Source: Bradyrhizobium nitroreducens
GTDB lineage: Bacteria; Pseudomonadota; Alphaproteobacteria; Rhizobiales; Xanthobacteraceae
Direction of reading: 5' to 3'
Length of the DNA stretch: 45,000 nt
NCBI RefSeq assembly: GCF_002776695.1
Contig: NZ_LFJC01000003.1
Span: forward strand, 4,102,145 to 4,147,144
The notes under the pieces were generated by a model, which had not been told where the DNA came from, searched no databases, and saw only the letters and a list, made by a program, of their open reading frames with translations. Numbering within the stretch: position 1 is the stretch's first letter; every line of letters begins with the position of its first letter. A program made the translations under genes and the position numbers. This document shows positions 15,960 through 23,588 of the stretch, piece by piece.

Positions 15960-17285
15960 CTAGACCTCATCAAGCAGACGCTGTGAAAGTTTCGAACGTA
16001 TGTTGCCGGCGGGATCGAGCGATTTGCGGATCGCGTTGAAGCGCTGCAAGGCAGGATAGCCCGCCGCGAAGGTCGCGCGCGACTGGCGTGCATCTTTCGC
16101 CAGATACAGCCGTCCACCGGCGGCAACGACCAGACGATCGATCTCGTCGAGAAAATTCAGGATGTCGCCCTTGACGGGGAAATCCAACGCCAGCGTGTAG
16201 CCGGGCAGCGGGAACGACAGGATGCCGTCGCCCTGGCCGAGCTTCTTGAGCACGGCGAGGAAGGAGGCATCGCCGCGCCGCGCCACGCGATCGAGGATAT
16301 CGCCGAGCACGGCACGGGCGTTCGCTTCCGGAATCACGCATTGATGCTGCAGGAAGCCGCGCTTGCCGTAGATGCGATTCCAGTCACCGATGCTGTCGAG
16401 CGGAAAGAAATACGGATAGAGCGAGACCACGTGGCTGCCGCCGGCGCGCCGCGCGCCCATGCGGTAGTAGAGCTCGTTGAAGGCACGGACGCTGGTGCGG
16501 TTCAGCGCCATCGAGGGCAGGTCGACCGGCACGCTGAGGCCGGAACTCCTGCCGACCGGAAATGCGTCGACGCCTTCCGCCAGCTCGTCCCTGCCCGCGT
16601 GCTCGCCCAGATAGATCAGCGAACGACCGAGATCGCGCCCTCGTGCCACGCAGTCGATCCAGGCCACCGAATAGGTCGCGTCGTTGCTCGCCTCGAGTGC
16701 GCGCATCGCGGCATCGAGATCGGACGCGGAGATCACCCGCTCGCGGATCCACCCCGTCTCGACCCGCCGCAGCCGCATCGTCGCTTCGAGGATGATGCCG
16801 GTCAGGCCCATGCCGCCGACGGTCGCAAAGAAGGCGTCGGAATTCTGCTCGCGCGAGGCCTCGATGACATCGCCCTGCCCGGTGCGCAGCAGGAGGCTGT
16901 CGACGTAGCGGCCGAAGCCGCCCTCGCAATGATGGTTCTTGCCGTGGACGTCGGCCGCGATGGCGCCGCCGACCGAGACGAACCGCGTGCCGGGCACGAC
17001 GAAAGGCAGGAAGCCGCGCGGCCCAAAGGTGTCGATCAGGTCCGACAGGAGAACACCGGCCTCGAGGCGGACGCGGCCGGTGGCCGGATCGAACGACCGG
17101 ACCCGGTCGAAGCCGGTCATCGCGACGGTCCTGACGGCGCCGATCGCGGCATCGCCATAGGCGCGGCCGCTGCCGCGCGCGACGGTGCCGGCCGAGACGG
17201 CGTCGCCGACCGCCGCGAACGAGCGCGGCCGCAGCACATCGCTATCGACGACCGGGAAACGCCCCCAGCCGCTGACGAGGGTCAT
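15960..17285 (-). CDS. DprE1-like FAD-binding oxidoreductase
   Basis: VAO/PCMH-type flavoprotein of about 441 residues. FAD-binding features include GRAYGDAAIG, FVVPGTRFVSVGGAIAADVH and HGKNHHCEGGFGRYVDSLLL. The His of DVHGKNHH is at the position of the FAD-interacting residue of mycobacterial DprE1. The C-terminal half has RGFLQHQCVIPEA, ILSFPLPGYTLALDFPV and GGRLYLAKDARQ, which match DprE1; the Lys in AKDAR is conserved. In mycobacteria DprE1 oxidises decaprenyl-phospho-ribose at C2. At the place of the cysteine targeted by benzothiazinones this protein has Ala (TLALDF). Start is the ATG at 17285. It heads a two-gene unit with the DprE2-like reductase; UppP lies just upstream on the same strand. 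Confidence 0.86.
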   Translation of the reverse strand: MTLVSGWGRFPVVDSDVLRPRSFAAVGDAVSAGTVARGSGRAYGDAAIGAVRTVAMTGFDRVRSFDPATGRVRLEAGVLLSDLIDTFGPRGFLPFVVPGTRFVSVGGAIAADVHGKNHHCEGGFGRYVDSLLLRTGQGDVIEASREQNSDAFFATVGGMGLTGIILEATMRLRRVETGWIRERVISASDLDAAMRALEASNDATYSVAWIDCVARGRDLGRSLIYLGEHAGRDELAEGVDAFPVGRSSGLSVPVDLPSMALNRTSVRAFNELYYRMGARRAGGSHVVSLYPYFFPLDSIGDWNRIYGKRGFLQHQCVIPEANARAVLGDILDRVARRGDASFLAVLKKLGQGDGILSFPLPGYTLALDFPVKGDILNFLDEIDRLVVAAGGRLYLAKDARQSRATFAAGYPALQRFNAIRKSLDPAGNIRSKLSQRLLDEV

Positions 17286-17370
17286 GGTTTCGGCTCCGCC
17301 CGCGGGCCACCCCGCTCCGGACACTGCCTACCGGTCAAAAGCTGATATTAGGTTGAAGACGCGGCGGAAC

Positions 17371-17456
17371 GTAGCCCGGATGGAGCGCAGCGTAATCCGG
17401 GAATCGTGCCACAAACAATGTCGGCCCCGGATTGCGCTGCGCTCCATCCGGGCTAC
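17371..17456. repeat. Palindromic intergenic repeat (REP-like)
   Basis: Arms GTAGCCCGGATGGAGCGCAG and CTGCGCTCCATCCGGGCTAC are perfect complements, extended by CGTAATCCGGG / CCCGGATTGCG, giving an ~86-bp hairpin element between uppP and the DprE1-like gene. Confidence 0.92.
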
Positions 17457-17475
17457 TGGCTACAGACCTTAAATC

Positions 17476-18282
17476 TCAATGCCCGAGCGCCAGCGCGATC
17501 AGGCCGAGCGTGCCGACGATGACACGCCACCACGCGAACACCACGAAACCGTGCCGGGTGACGTATTCCAGGAACGTCTTGACCACGATGATCGCCGTGA
17601 TGAACGACACCACGAAGCCGATGGCGACGATGTTCATGTGATCCATCGTCATCTCGGCGCGGTTCTTGTAGAAATCGTAGGCGAACGCGCCGATCATGGT
17701 GGGGATGGCGAGGAAGAAGGAAAACTCCGCCGCCGCGCGCTTGTCGGCGCCGAGGAACATCGCGGCGACGATGCTGGCCCCTGAACGCGACACGCCCGGG
17801 ATCATCGCCACGCATTGCGCGATGCCGATATAGAGATACATCAGCAGCGGGAACCTGGTGGCATCGTGCTCGCGCGGCTTGAGATCGAGCTTGTCGACCC
17901 AGAGCAGGATGGCGCCGCCGACGATCAGCGTGAAGCAGACGACCCAGGGATTGAACAGCAGGGTCTTGATGTACTTGCCGGCGACGAGGCCGACGATGAC
18001 CGCAGGCAAGAAAGCCACCAGCACGCCGATGACGAAGCGCCGCGCATAGGCATCGCCCGTGAAGAAGCCGATGACGACATCCCAGAGCTTCCTGAAATAC
18101 AGCCCGACGATCGCAAGGATCGCACCCAGCTGGATCAGAACCGTAAACGAATCCCAGAAGGCGCCTTCGCCGAGGTGGAAGAAGCGCTCCGCGAGCAGCA
18201 AATGGCCGGTCGAGGATACGGGAAGGAACTCGGTCACACCCTCGATGATGCCGAGGATCACTGCCCGTATTGCGTCTGACAT
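17476..18282 (-). CDS. uppP: Undecaprenyl-diphosphatase UppP (BacA family)
   Basis: Integral membrane phosphatase that converts undecaprenyl diphosphate to the monophosphate lipid carrier used for peptidoglycan and other envelope glycans; overexpression gives bacitracin resistance in the family. The 268-residue protein has the two signature motifs EGVTEFLPVSSTGHLLLAE (residues ~14-32) and PGVSRSGASIVAAMFLGADK (about 157-176), with multiple hydrophobic helices between and after. The start is the ATG at 18282. Downstream on the same strand are the DprE1- and DprE2-like genes. UppP would supply the polyprenyl phosphate such a pathway needs, but a ~190-base gap with a palindromic repeat separates them. 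Confidence 0.95.
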   Translation of the reverse strand: MSDAIRAVILGIIEGVTEFLPVSSTGHLLLAERFFHLGEGAFWDSFTVLIQLGAILAIVGLYFRKLWDVVIGFFTGDAYARRFVIGVLVAFLPAVIVGLVAGKYIKTLLFNPWVVCFTLIVGGAILLWVDKLDLKPREHDATRFPLLMYLYIGIAQCVAMIPGVSRSGASIVAAMFLGADKRAAAEFSFFLAIPTMIGAFAYDFYKNRAEMTMDHMNIVAIGFVVSFITAIIVVKTFLEYVTRHGFVVFAWWRVIVGTLGLIALALGH

Positions 18283-18451
18283 ATTTACGGTCCATTTCGG
18301 CTGGAAAAGCGGGGCTCTTCTCGCCTATTCGCCCCCATGCCGCAATCGTAAAATGCGAAATCACGCACTTGCTTCGCGGTTTTGAAGGACTAGTGTGGCG
18401 CCGCACAAACATTGATGGATTCTTAAGCACCATCAAATAGTCAAAGGCTTC

Positions 18452-19144
18452 ATGTTTACGCTGTTTCATCATCCGTTCTGTCCGCATTCGCGATTCATCC
18501 GCCTGATCGCGGGCGAATACGGGCTCGACCTCAAGCTGGTCGAAGAACGCAGCTGGGAACGGCGCGAGGCATTTCTGCTGCTCAACGCAGCCGGCACGAC
18601 GCCGGTGTTGCTGGACGACGAGCAGCCGCCGATCCCGGGCGCGGCGATCATCGCCGAATATGTCGACGAGGCCTATGGCGCCGAGATGGGACCCAAGCGC
18701 CTGATGCCGGAGACGGTCGCCGAGCGCGTCGAGGTGCGCCGGCTGATGGCCTGGTTCAACGAGAAATTCTTCGAGGAGGTCTCGCACCCACTCGTCACCG
18801 AGCGCATCTACAAGCGCTTCATGAGCGAGGAGAATGGCGGCGGACCGCCTTCGGCCGACGTGATGCGCGCGGCCAAGGCCAATGTGCGCTATCATCTGGC
18901 CTATATCGGCTGGCTGGCGCAGACGCGTAACTTCCTCGCCGGCGACCGGCTCACTTACGCGGATCTCGCCGCCGCGGCGCATCTCTCGGCGATCGACTAT
19001 CTGGGCGACGTGCCATGGAGCGAGGACGACGCGGCAAAGGCGTGGTACGCGCGGGTGAAATCCCGTCCGTCGTTCCGTCCGCTGCTGAGCGAATGGCTGG
19101 CCGGCGTGCCGGCGTCGCGGACTTACGTGGACCTGGATTTCTGA
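18452..19144 (+). CDS. Glutathione S-transferase family protein
   Basis: GST-fold protein of 230 residues. The N-terminal thioredoxin-like domain starts MFTLFHHPFCPHSRFIRLIA, with a Cys-Pro-His-Ser near the usual GSH-site position, and contains the cis-Pro strand AAGTTPVLLDDEQPPIPGAA followed by IIAEYVDEAYG. The all-helical C-terminal domain (about 90-230) has the N-capping motif GDRLTYADLAAAAHLSAIDY. Substrate cannot be predicted. Its 3' end overlaps, or directly abuts, the queG frame, suggesting a bicistronic transcript. Confidence 0.9.
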   Translation: MFTLFHHPFCPHSRFIRLIAGEYGLDLKLVEERSWERREAFLLLNAAGTTPVLLDDEQPPIPGAAIIAEYVDEAYGAEMGPKRLMPETVAERVEVRRLMAWFNEKFFEEVSHPLVTERIYKRFMSEENGGGPPSADVMRAAKANVRYHLAYIGWLAQTRNFLAGDRLTYADLAAAAHLSAIDYLGDVPWSEDDAAKAWYARVKSRPSFRPLLSEWLAGVPASRTYVDLDF

Positions 19145-20268
19145 GCTCCGATCCGGCTGAACTGAAAGCGCAGCTCGAACGCGAGGCGCGCGCGCTCGGC
19201 TTCGACTGCATCGGCGTCACCGCACCCGGCACGATCGAGGCGGCCGGAAAGCACTTCCTCGAGTTCATTGCCTCCGGCGGCCATGGCGACATGGACTGGC
19301 TCGCGAACCAGCCGGAGCGACGTGTCGATCCGCGCGGGCTGTGGGCCGACGTGCGCTCGGTGATCATGCTCGGCGTCAATTACGGTCCCGACCAGGATCC
19401 GCTGGCGGTCCTGCAGCAGCGCACACGCGCGGCGATCTCGGTCTATGCGCAGGGCGACGACTATCACGACCTGATCAAGAAGCGGCTGAAGGCACTGGCG
19501 CGCTGGCTGGTCGCGACCGCGCCGTCGGACGTGAAAGTATTCGTCGACACCGCGGCGGTGATGGAGAAGCCGCTGGCGCAGACCGCGGGCCTCGGCTGGC
19601 AGGGCAAGCACACCAATCTCGTCTCGCGCGAGTTCGGCTCGTGGCTGTTCCTCGGTGCGATCTACACCACGCTCGAGCTGCCGCGTGACGACGCGGAGAT
19701 CGACCATTGCGGCTCGTGCCAGGCCTGCCTCGACATCTGCCCGACATCGGCGTTTCCCGCGCCCTACAAGCTCGATGCGCGGCGCTGCATCTCGTATCTG
19801 ACCATCGAGAACAAGGGACCGATCCCGCGCGAATTCCGCAAGGCCATCGGCAACCGCATCTATGGCTGCGACGATTGCCTCGCCGCCTGCCCCTGGAACA
19901 AATTCGCGCAAGAAGGACGCGAGGTGAAGCTTGCCGCGCGTGACGAATTGCGCGCGCCTGAGCTTGCGGCACTCGCAAGGCTCGACGACGGCGCGTTTCG
20001 TGCGCTGTTCACGAAGTCCCCGGTCAAGCGCATCGGCCGCGACCGCTTCCTGCGCAACGTGCTGATTGCGATCGGCAACTCGGGTGAGATCGCGCTGGCG
20101 GACGAGGCCCGGCGACGGCTGGATGATGCGAGCCCGCTGGTGCGCGGCGCCGCAGTGTGGGCGCTGGGGCAGTTGACGTCCCGCGAAGAGTTTGCGGCGA
20201 TGAAGTCTGCCGCGGCGAGCAGCGAGCACGACGACCACGTGCGCGAGGAGTGGCAGGCCGCTTCCTGA
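19093..20268 (+). CDS. queG: Epoxyqueuosine reductase QueG
   Basis: Cobalamin- and iron-sulfur-dependent enzyme that reduces epoxyqueuosine to queuosine in GUN-anticodon tRNAs, the last step of the pathway. Evidence: first ferredoxin cluster CGSCQACLDICP (Cys from residue ~206), second cluster CDDCLAACPWNKF (from ~259), catalytic Asp in KVFVDTAAVMEKPLAQ (~152), GLGWQGKHTN, and a C-terminal HEAT-like region (about 300-390). The start is uncertain: ATG 19093 overlaps the GST gene by 52 bases. The conserved protein begins around LSSDPAELKAQL, at a CTG (19141) that overlaps the GST stop by four bases and could be a rare start. Other que genes are not in the window. Confidence 0.93.
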   Translation: MAGRRAGVADLRGPGFLSSDPAELKAQLEREARALGFDCIGVTAPGTIEAAGKHFLEFIASGGHGDMDWLANQPERRVDPRGLWADVRSVIMLGVNYGPDQDPLAVLQQRTRAAISVYAQGDDYHDLIKKRLKALARWLVATAPSDVKVFVDTAAVMEKPLAQTAGLGWQGKHTNLVSREFGSWLFLGAIYTTLELPRDDAEIDHCGSCQACLDICPTSAFPAPYKLDARRCISYLTIENKGPIPREFRKAIGNRIYGCDDCLAACPWNKFAQEGREVKLAARDELRAPELAALARLDDGAFRALFTKSPVKRIGRDRFLRNVLIAIGNSGEIALADEARRRLDDASPLVRGAAVWALGQLTSREEFAAMKSAAASSEHDDHVREEWQAAS

Positions 20269-20304
20269 CTTGATTTCCCCGCGCGTTTCTTCAATCTCGC
20301 GCGC

Positions 20305-21105
20305 ATGACAACAGACATGCCTTTCTTCACCCGCGAGGGCGATACATTCCATCCGACGGAAGTGGCGAACGGTCCGTGGGACCCGAAATCGCTGCACGGA
20401 CGCGTCATCGTCGGCCTGCTCGGCTTTGCCATCGAGGAGCGCCATTCCGGCCCCGAATTCGTGCCGGCGCGGCTCACCGTCGACATGTTTCGGCTGCCGA
20501 CCATCGACAAGCCGATCGAGGTGACGACGCGCCTGGTGCGCGACGGTCTGCGCATTCGCGTGGTGGAAGCGGAGTTCGTCTCCGGCGGCGTCAGCATGGC
20601 GCGCGCCTCGTGCCAATTGCTGCGCAAAACGCAAAATCCCGATGGCAATGTCTGGTCGCCGCCGAACTGGGAGGTGCCGAAGCCGGCCGATATTGCAAAG
20701 CCGACCGATCCCAGGCTCGGCATGAACGGCAAATGGACGACGCGGCCAATCGTCGGCCATATGGGCTCGCTCGGACCGCGACGCCTCTGGATGAGCGAGG
20801 TCCGCGAGCTCGTTGCGGGCGTTGCGATGACACCGTTCGTCCATGTCGCCGTGGGCGCCGATTTCGCCAGCCCGTTTGCGAACGCCGGCGACAAGGGCCT
20901 CGGCTACATCAACAGCGACGTGACGATCTATCTGCACCGCCTGCCGGTGACGAAGTGGATCGGCTTCGACGTGGTAAACCATCAGGCGACCGAGGGCGTC
21001 GCGATCGGTGAGTGCTGGCTCTACGACGAAGCGGGCCCGATCGGCACCGCGACGGTTGCCGCGCTGGCGCAGCGCAAGCCGATGGCCAATCCGTCGAAGC
21101 GATAG
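20305..21105 (+). CDS. Acyl-CoA thioesterase-like protein, double hotdog
   Basis: A 266-residue protein that looks like a tandem hotdog-fold thioesterase. The N-terminal repeat has GPWDPKSLHGRVIVGLLGFA and the substrate-binding strand FVPARLTVDMFRLP followed by EVTTRLVRDGLRIRVVEAEF; the C-terminal repeat has HVAVGADFASPFANAGDKGL and YINSDVTIYLHRLPVTKWIG. This arrangement is that of TesB-like / DUF4442-neighbour thioesterase family proteins, which hydrolyse acyl-CoA thioesters. A specific substrate cannot be given. It starts 36 bases after queG; the ATG of MTTDMPFFTREGD is chosen. Confidence 0.82.
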   Translation: MTTDMPFFTREGDTFHPTEVANGPWDPKSLHGRVIVGLLGFAIEERHSGPEFVPARLTVDMFRLPTIDKPIEVTTRLVRDGLRIRVVEAEFVSGGVSMARASCQLLRKTQNPDGNVWSPPNWEVPKPADIAKPTDPRLGMNGKWTTRPIVGHMGSLGPRRLWMSEVRELVAGVAMTPFVHVAVGADFASPFANAGDKGLGYINSDVTIYLHRLPVTKWIGFDVVNHQATEGVAIGECWLYDEAGPIGTATVAALAQRKPMANPSKR

Positions 21106-21118
21106 GAGCGCTCCCCTC

Positions 21119-21224
21119 GTCATTCCGGGGCGCGACGAAGTCGCGAGCCAGGAATCCATCGGGCGGCAGAGTTTGCTGATGAATGGATCCCGGGTTCGCG
21201 CCAAGTGGCGCGCCCCGGAATGAC
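21119..21224. repeat. Palindromic intergenic repeat, family A copy 1 (106 bp)
   Basis: Outer arms GTCATTCCGGGGCGCG and CGCGCCCCGGAATGAC, with inner arms GAATCCATCG and CGGGTTCGCGCC-type sequence. A second copy of the same 106-bp length lies at 41175-41280. It lies between two convergent genes. Confidence 0.92.
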
Positions 21225-21236
21225 GAGAGGAGAGAC

Positions 21237-21704
21237 CTACGCCAGATGCCGCTGCATCTCCGGTCGCACCTTCAGCGCGGCGCCCTGCTTGGCGACGATC
21301 TTGGCGATCCGTTCCGGCGCGAATTTCAGGTCGACGAATGCCGGCGCGGTGTTGGCGACCTCGTGATAGCTCGCGATCTTGCCTTCCTTCAGCGTCATGA
21401 TCGCGACACCCTCAAACATCGCCCGCGCCCCGTTCGCTTCCGGCAGGGTTGATTTGTAGCTGAACGTGTAGCGCGCGTAGAGCGTGGTGCCGTCAGACAC
21501 GGGATCATGCATGTCCCAGCGGAAGTCGGTCGCCGTGCGATAGAACCAGTCGTCGATCATTTCGGCGATCTTCGCGCGGCCTGCGAAGGCGCCGTAGAAG
21601 ACGTCGTGATAGACGCCGTCTTCGGTGAACAGCTCGGCAAACGCACGGCCATTGCGCTGCTCGACGGCATCGCAGAACGCGCGCAGCATGGCGGTCGTGG
21701 TCAT
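21237..21704 (-). CDS. NTF2-like / SnoaL-like protein
   Basis: A 155-residue cytoplasmic protein with the cone-shaped NTF2/SnoaL fold signature: MLRAFCDAVEQRNGRAFAEL (helix 1), FTEDGVYHDVFYGAFAGRAK, AEMIDDWFYRTATDFRWDMH, then the LYARYTFSYKSTLP / ARAMFEGVAIMTLKEGKIAS strands. Members include ketosteroid isomerases, polyketide cyclases and dehydratases; the pocket residues (Asp, His, Tyr) are plausible but do not fix a reaction. The start is the ATG at 21704 (MTTTAMLRAF); the frame continues upstream into repeat-derived sequence that I consider non-coding. Confidence 0.82.
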   Translation of the reverse strand: MTTTAMLRAFCDAVEQRNGRAFAELFTEDGVYHDVFYGAFAGRAKIAEMIDDWFYRTATDFRWDMHDPVSDGTTLYARYTFSYKSTLPEANGARAMFEGVAIMTLKEGKIASYHEVANTAPAFVDLKFAPERIAKIVAKQGAALKVRPEMQRHLA

Positions 21705-21726
21705 TGGCGTTGCTCCCAATTGTTGT

Positions 21727-21867
21727 GCCCTCTCCCCTTGTGGGAGAGGGCAGCTCCGCTGGTCGACGCGCATTCACTTGGGTGAGGGGTCGCTTCCGCG
21801 AATCGAGCTCGTGGAAAGAACCCCTCATCCGGCGCTGCGCGCCACCTTCCCCCACAAGGGGGGAAGG
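21727..21867. repeat. Palindromic repeat pair between NTF2-like and hydrolase genes
   Basis: Two hairpins: GCCCTCTCCC/GGGAGAGGGC (21727-21751) and CCTTCCCCC/GGGGGGAAGG (21845-21867), linked by GGTGAGGGGT and CCCCTCAT stretches that can also pair. The whole gap between the two genes is this element, a widespread rhizobial type. Confidence 0.85.
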
Positions 21868-21873
21868 AAGAAG

Positions 21874-22662
21874 TCACCCGATCTCGGCGACCGCGGCAAG
21901 AATGCGCGCGATGTCCTGCGGGCGGGAGAGGCGGTGGTCGCCATCCTGGATCATGGTCAGCACCACGTCGTCAGCCGGCAGGCGATGCGTCAGCGCGAAG
22001 GCGTGCTGCCAGGGCACGTCGGGATCCTGCGCGCCCTGCAGGATGCAGACCGGGCAACCGAGATCGATGGCGCTGCCGAGCACGAGGTGATTGCGCCCCT
22101 CCTCGATCAGGTTCCGCGTGATCGGATAGGGCGAACCGTCGCCGTAGTCCGACGGCCGCAGCCAGAAGCCTTTGCTCTCGATCTCCTTCTTCACCGCGGG
22201 CGGAAACTTCTTCCACATCAGCTCTTCGGTGAAGTCGGGCGCCGGCGCGATCAGCACGAGGCCAGCCAGCGACCCCTTGCTGGATCGCTTCTTGATCTCG
22301 CGCGCGAGCAGCAGCGCCATCCAGCCGCCCATGGATGAGCCGATCAGGACCTGCGGACCGTCGCAGAAGCGTTCGAATACCGCGACGCTATCCTCGAGCC
22401 AGCTGCCGATGGTGCCGTCAGCGAAATCACCGCCGGATTCGCCGTGGCCGGAATAGTCGAACCGGACCATGGCGCGGCCATGATCCCGGGCCCAGCCATC
22501 CAGCGCCACGGCCTTGCCGCCCTGCATGTCCGACTTGAATCCGCCCAGCCAGACCAGGCCGGGCCCCTTCCCGGCACGGTGGCGCACCGCGATCCTGCGT
22601 GCGGACGGGCCCTCGCCCAATTCGATGAAGTCGAGCACGGCATCGGCAATTGCATCGGTCAT
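21874..22662 (-). CDS. Alpha/beta hydrolase
   Basis: Serine hydrolase of 262 residues with no signal peptide. Nucleophile S110 in the elbow VLIGSSMGGWMALLLA, oxyanion-side strand GLVWLGGFKSDMQGGKA, the FDYSGHGESGGDF motif, the acid probably D233 in ILQGAQDPDVPW and the His in MIQDGDHRLSRPQD. The layout resembles ABHD10-type esterases/depalmitoylases and bacterial carboxylesterases. Substrate unknown. It is transcribed toward the NTF2-like gene and divergent from infC. Confidence 0.88.
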   Translation of the reverse strand: MTDAIADAVLDFIELGEGPSARRIAVRHRAGKGPGLVWLGGFKSDMQGGKAVALDGWARDHGRAMVRFDYSGHGESGGDFADGTIGSWLEDSVAVFERFCDGPQVLIGSSMGGWMALLLAREIKKRSSKGSLAGLVLIAPAPDFTEELMWKKFPPAVKKEIESKGFWLRPSDYGDGSPYPITRNLIEEGRNHLVLGSAIDLGCPVCILQGAQDPDVPWQHAFALTHRLPADDVVLTMIQDGDHRLSRPQDIARILAAVAEIG

Positions 22663-22913
22663 GGAACGTTTACTCTGGCTTTGCAGTTTGAGCTGTCAGG
22701 GGCGCCTCCAGCGAGGCGACCGGACGTGTGTCATTGGCCCTTTGGGACGCTTGCGGAACAGAAGCAAGGTGTCTATGTCGATCAGCGTGCCCAGGCGTGA
22801 CCAAAATGCCTCGCATTTGAGGGTTTTTCACTTGCCGCACGAGCGACTTGCTTGCCGGCAACCGCATCTTCCTTCAAGATAGCCGCTTCTTTCACAACCT
22901 TGGAGAACCACCC
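22663..22913. other. infC leader / divergent intergenic region
   Basis: About 250 bases between the hydrolase start (minus) and the infC initiation codon. It must hold both promoters and the infC 5' leader. Short frames are open through it but no recognisable protein is encoded. I do not see a definite attenuator; IF3-dependent control would act at the initiation codon. Confidence 0.6.
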
Positions 22914-22916
22914 ATT
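22902..22916 (+). promoter_or_regulatory. infC ribosome binding site with ATT initiation codon
   Basis: GGAG (22902-22905) lies eight bases before an in-frame ATT (22914-22916). Translation from there gives IRRPNKAPPVASKDGPRIND, the usual beginning of alphaproteobacterial IF3. In E. coli, infC uses AUU and is autoregulated by IF3 discrimination against non-canonical starts; the same logic probably applies here. No ATG or GTG is available at a sensible place. Confidence 0.75.
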
Positions 22917-23453
22917 CGCCGTCCCAATAAAGCCCCGCCCGTTGCCAGCAAAGACGGGCCGCGCATCAATGATGATATTCGCAACGCGCAGATCCAGCTG
23001 ATCGATCAGACCGGTGACAACAAAGGCACGGTCGAGACCGTCGTCGCCATCCGCATGGCCCAGGAAGCTGGCATGGATCTGGTCGAGATTTCGCCGAATA
23101 CCAGCCCTCCCGTCTGCAAGATCATGGACTACGGGAAGTATAAGTATTCCGCCCAGAAAAAAGCTGCCGAAGCCCGCAAGCGGCAGAAGATCGTCGAGAT
23201 CAAGGAGATCAAGCTCCGCCCGATGATCGACGACCACGATTACGACGTGAAGATGCGCGCAATGCAGCGGTTTTTCGAAGAAGGCGACAAGGTCAAGATC
23301 ACGCTGCGATACCGCGGCCGCGAAATGGCGCACCAGGAGATCGGCACCAAGCTGCTGGACAAGATCAAGACCGACGTGGCCGAGCTCGCCAAGGTCGAGC
23401 AGGACGCGCGCTTCGAGGGCCGTCAGGTCGTCATGGTGCTGGCGCCGCGCTGA
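22914..23453 (+). CDS. infC: Translation initiation factor IF-3
   Basis: IF3 binds the 30S subunit, prevents premature 50S joining and proof-reads start codon and initiator tRNA. The 179-residue product has the N-terminal domain (GPRINDDIRNAQIQLIDQTG ... VAIRMAQEAGMDLVEISPNT), the lysine-rich linker helix (DYGKYKYSAQKKAAEARKRQ) and the C-terminal domain (EIKEIKLRPMIDDHDYDVKM ... EGRQVVMVLAPR). The frame continues upstream, but the protein family begins at the ATT codon at 22914. That gives the standard length, whereas the far-upstream start would add 22 unrelated residues. A strong terminator follows, separating it from rpmI-rplT, which lie 0.8 kb further on past a convergent gene. Confidence 0.96.
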   Translation: MRRPNKAPPVASKDGPRINDDIRNAQIQLIDQTGDNKGTVETVVAIRMAQEAGMDLVEISPNTSPPVCKIMDYGKYKYSAQKKAAEARKRQKIVEIKEIKLRPMIDDHDYDVKMRAMQRFFEEGDKVKITLRYRGREMAHQEIGTKLLDKIKTDVAELAKVEQDARFEGRQVVMVLAPR

Positions 23454-23479
23454 CGGCAGCCGTTTGAGACTTGGAATTC

Positions 23480-23519
23480 AACGGCCCGTCCGGATCTCCG
23501 GCGGGCCGTTTTGTTTTTT
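23480..23519 (+). terminator. Rho-independent terminator after infC
   Basis: Perfect stem AACGGCCCG / CGGGCCGTT with loop of 13 bases, followed by TTGTTTTTT. It lies 27 bases after the infC stop and ahead of a gene on the opposite strand. Confidence 0.93.
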
Positions 23520-23588
23520 GGGCGAGGCGCAAACCGCGGGCGCTGCACCCTCCCAGGCGGGGGACGGGGCGCACCACCTTCCCGGCGA

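Noticed and set aside
19123..21204. Very long minus-strand frame (693 codons) opposite queG and the thioesterase gene
   Set aside because: It spans two well-supported genes on the other strand and their gap; composition is that of a shadow frame.
22670..22867. Small minus-strand frame in the infC leader
   Set aside because: No start signal or family match; the region is more plausibly leader and promoter sequence.
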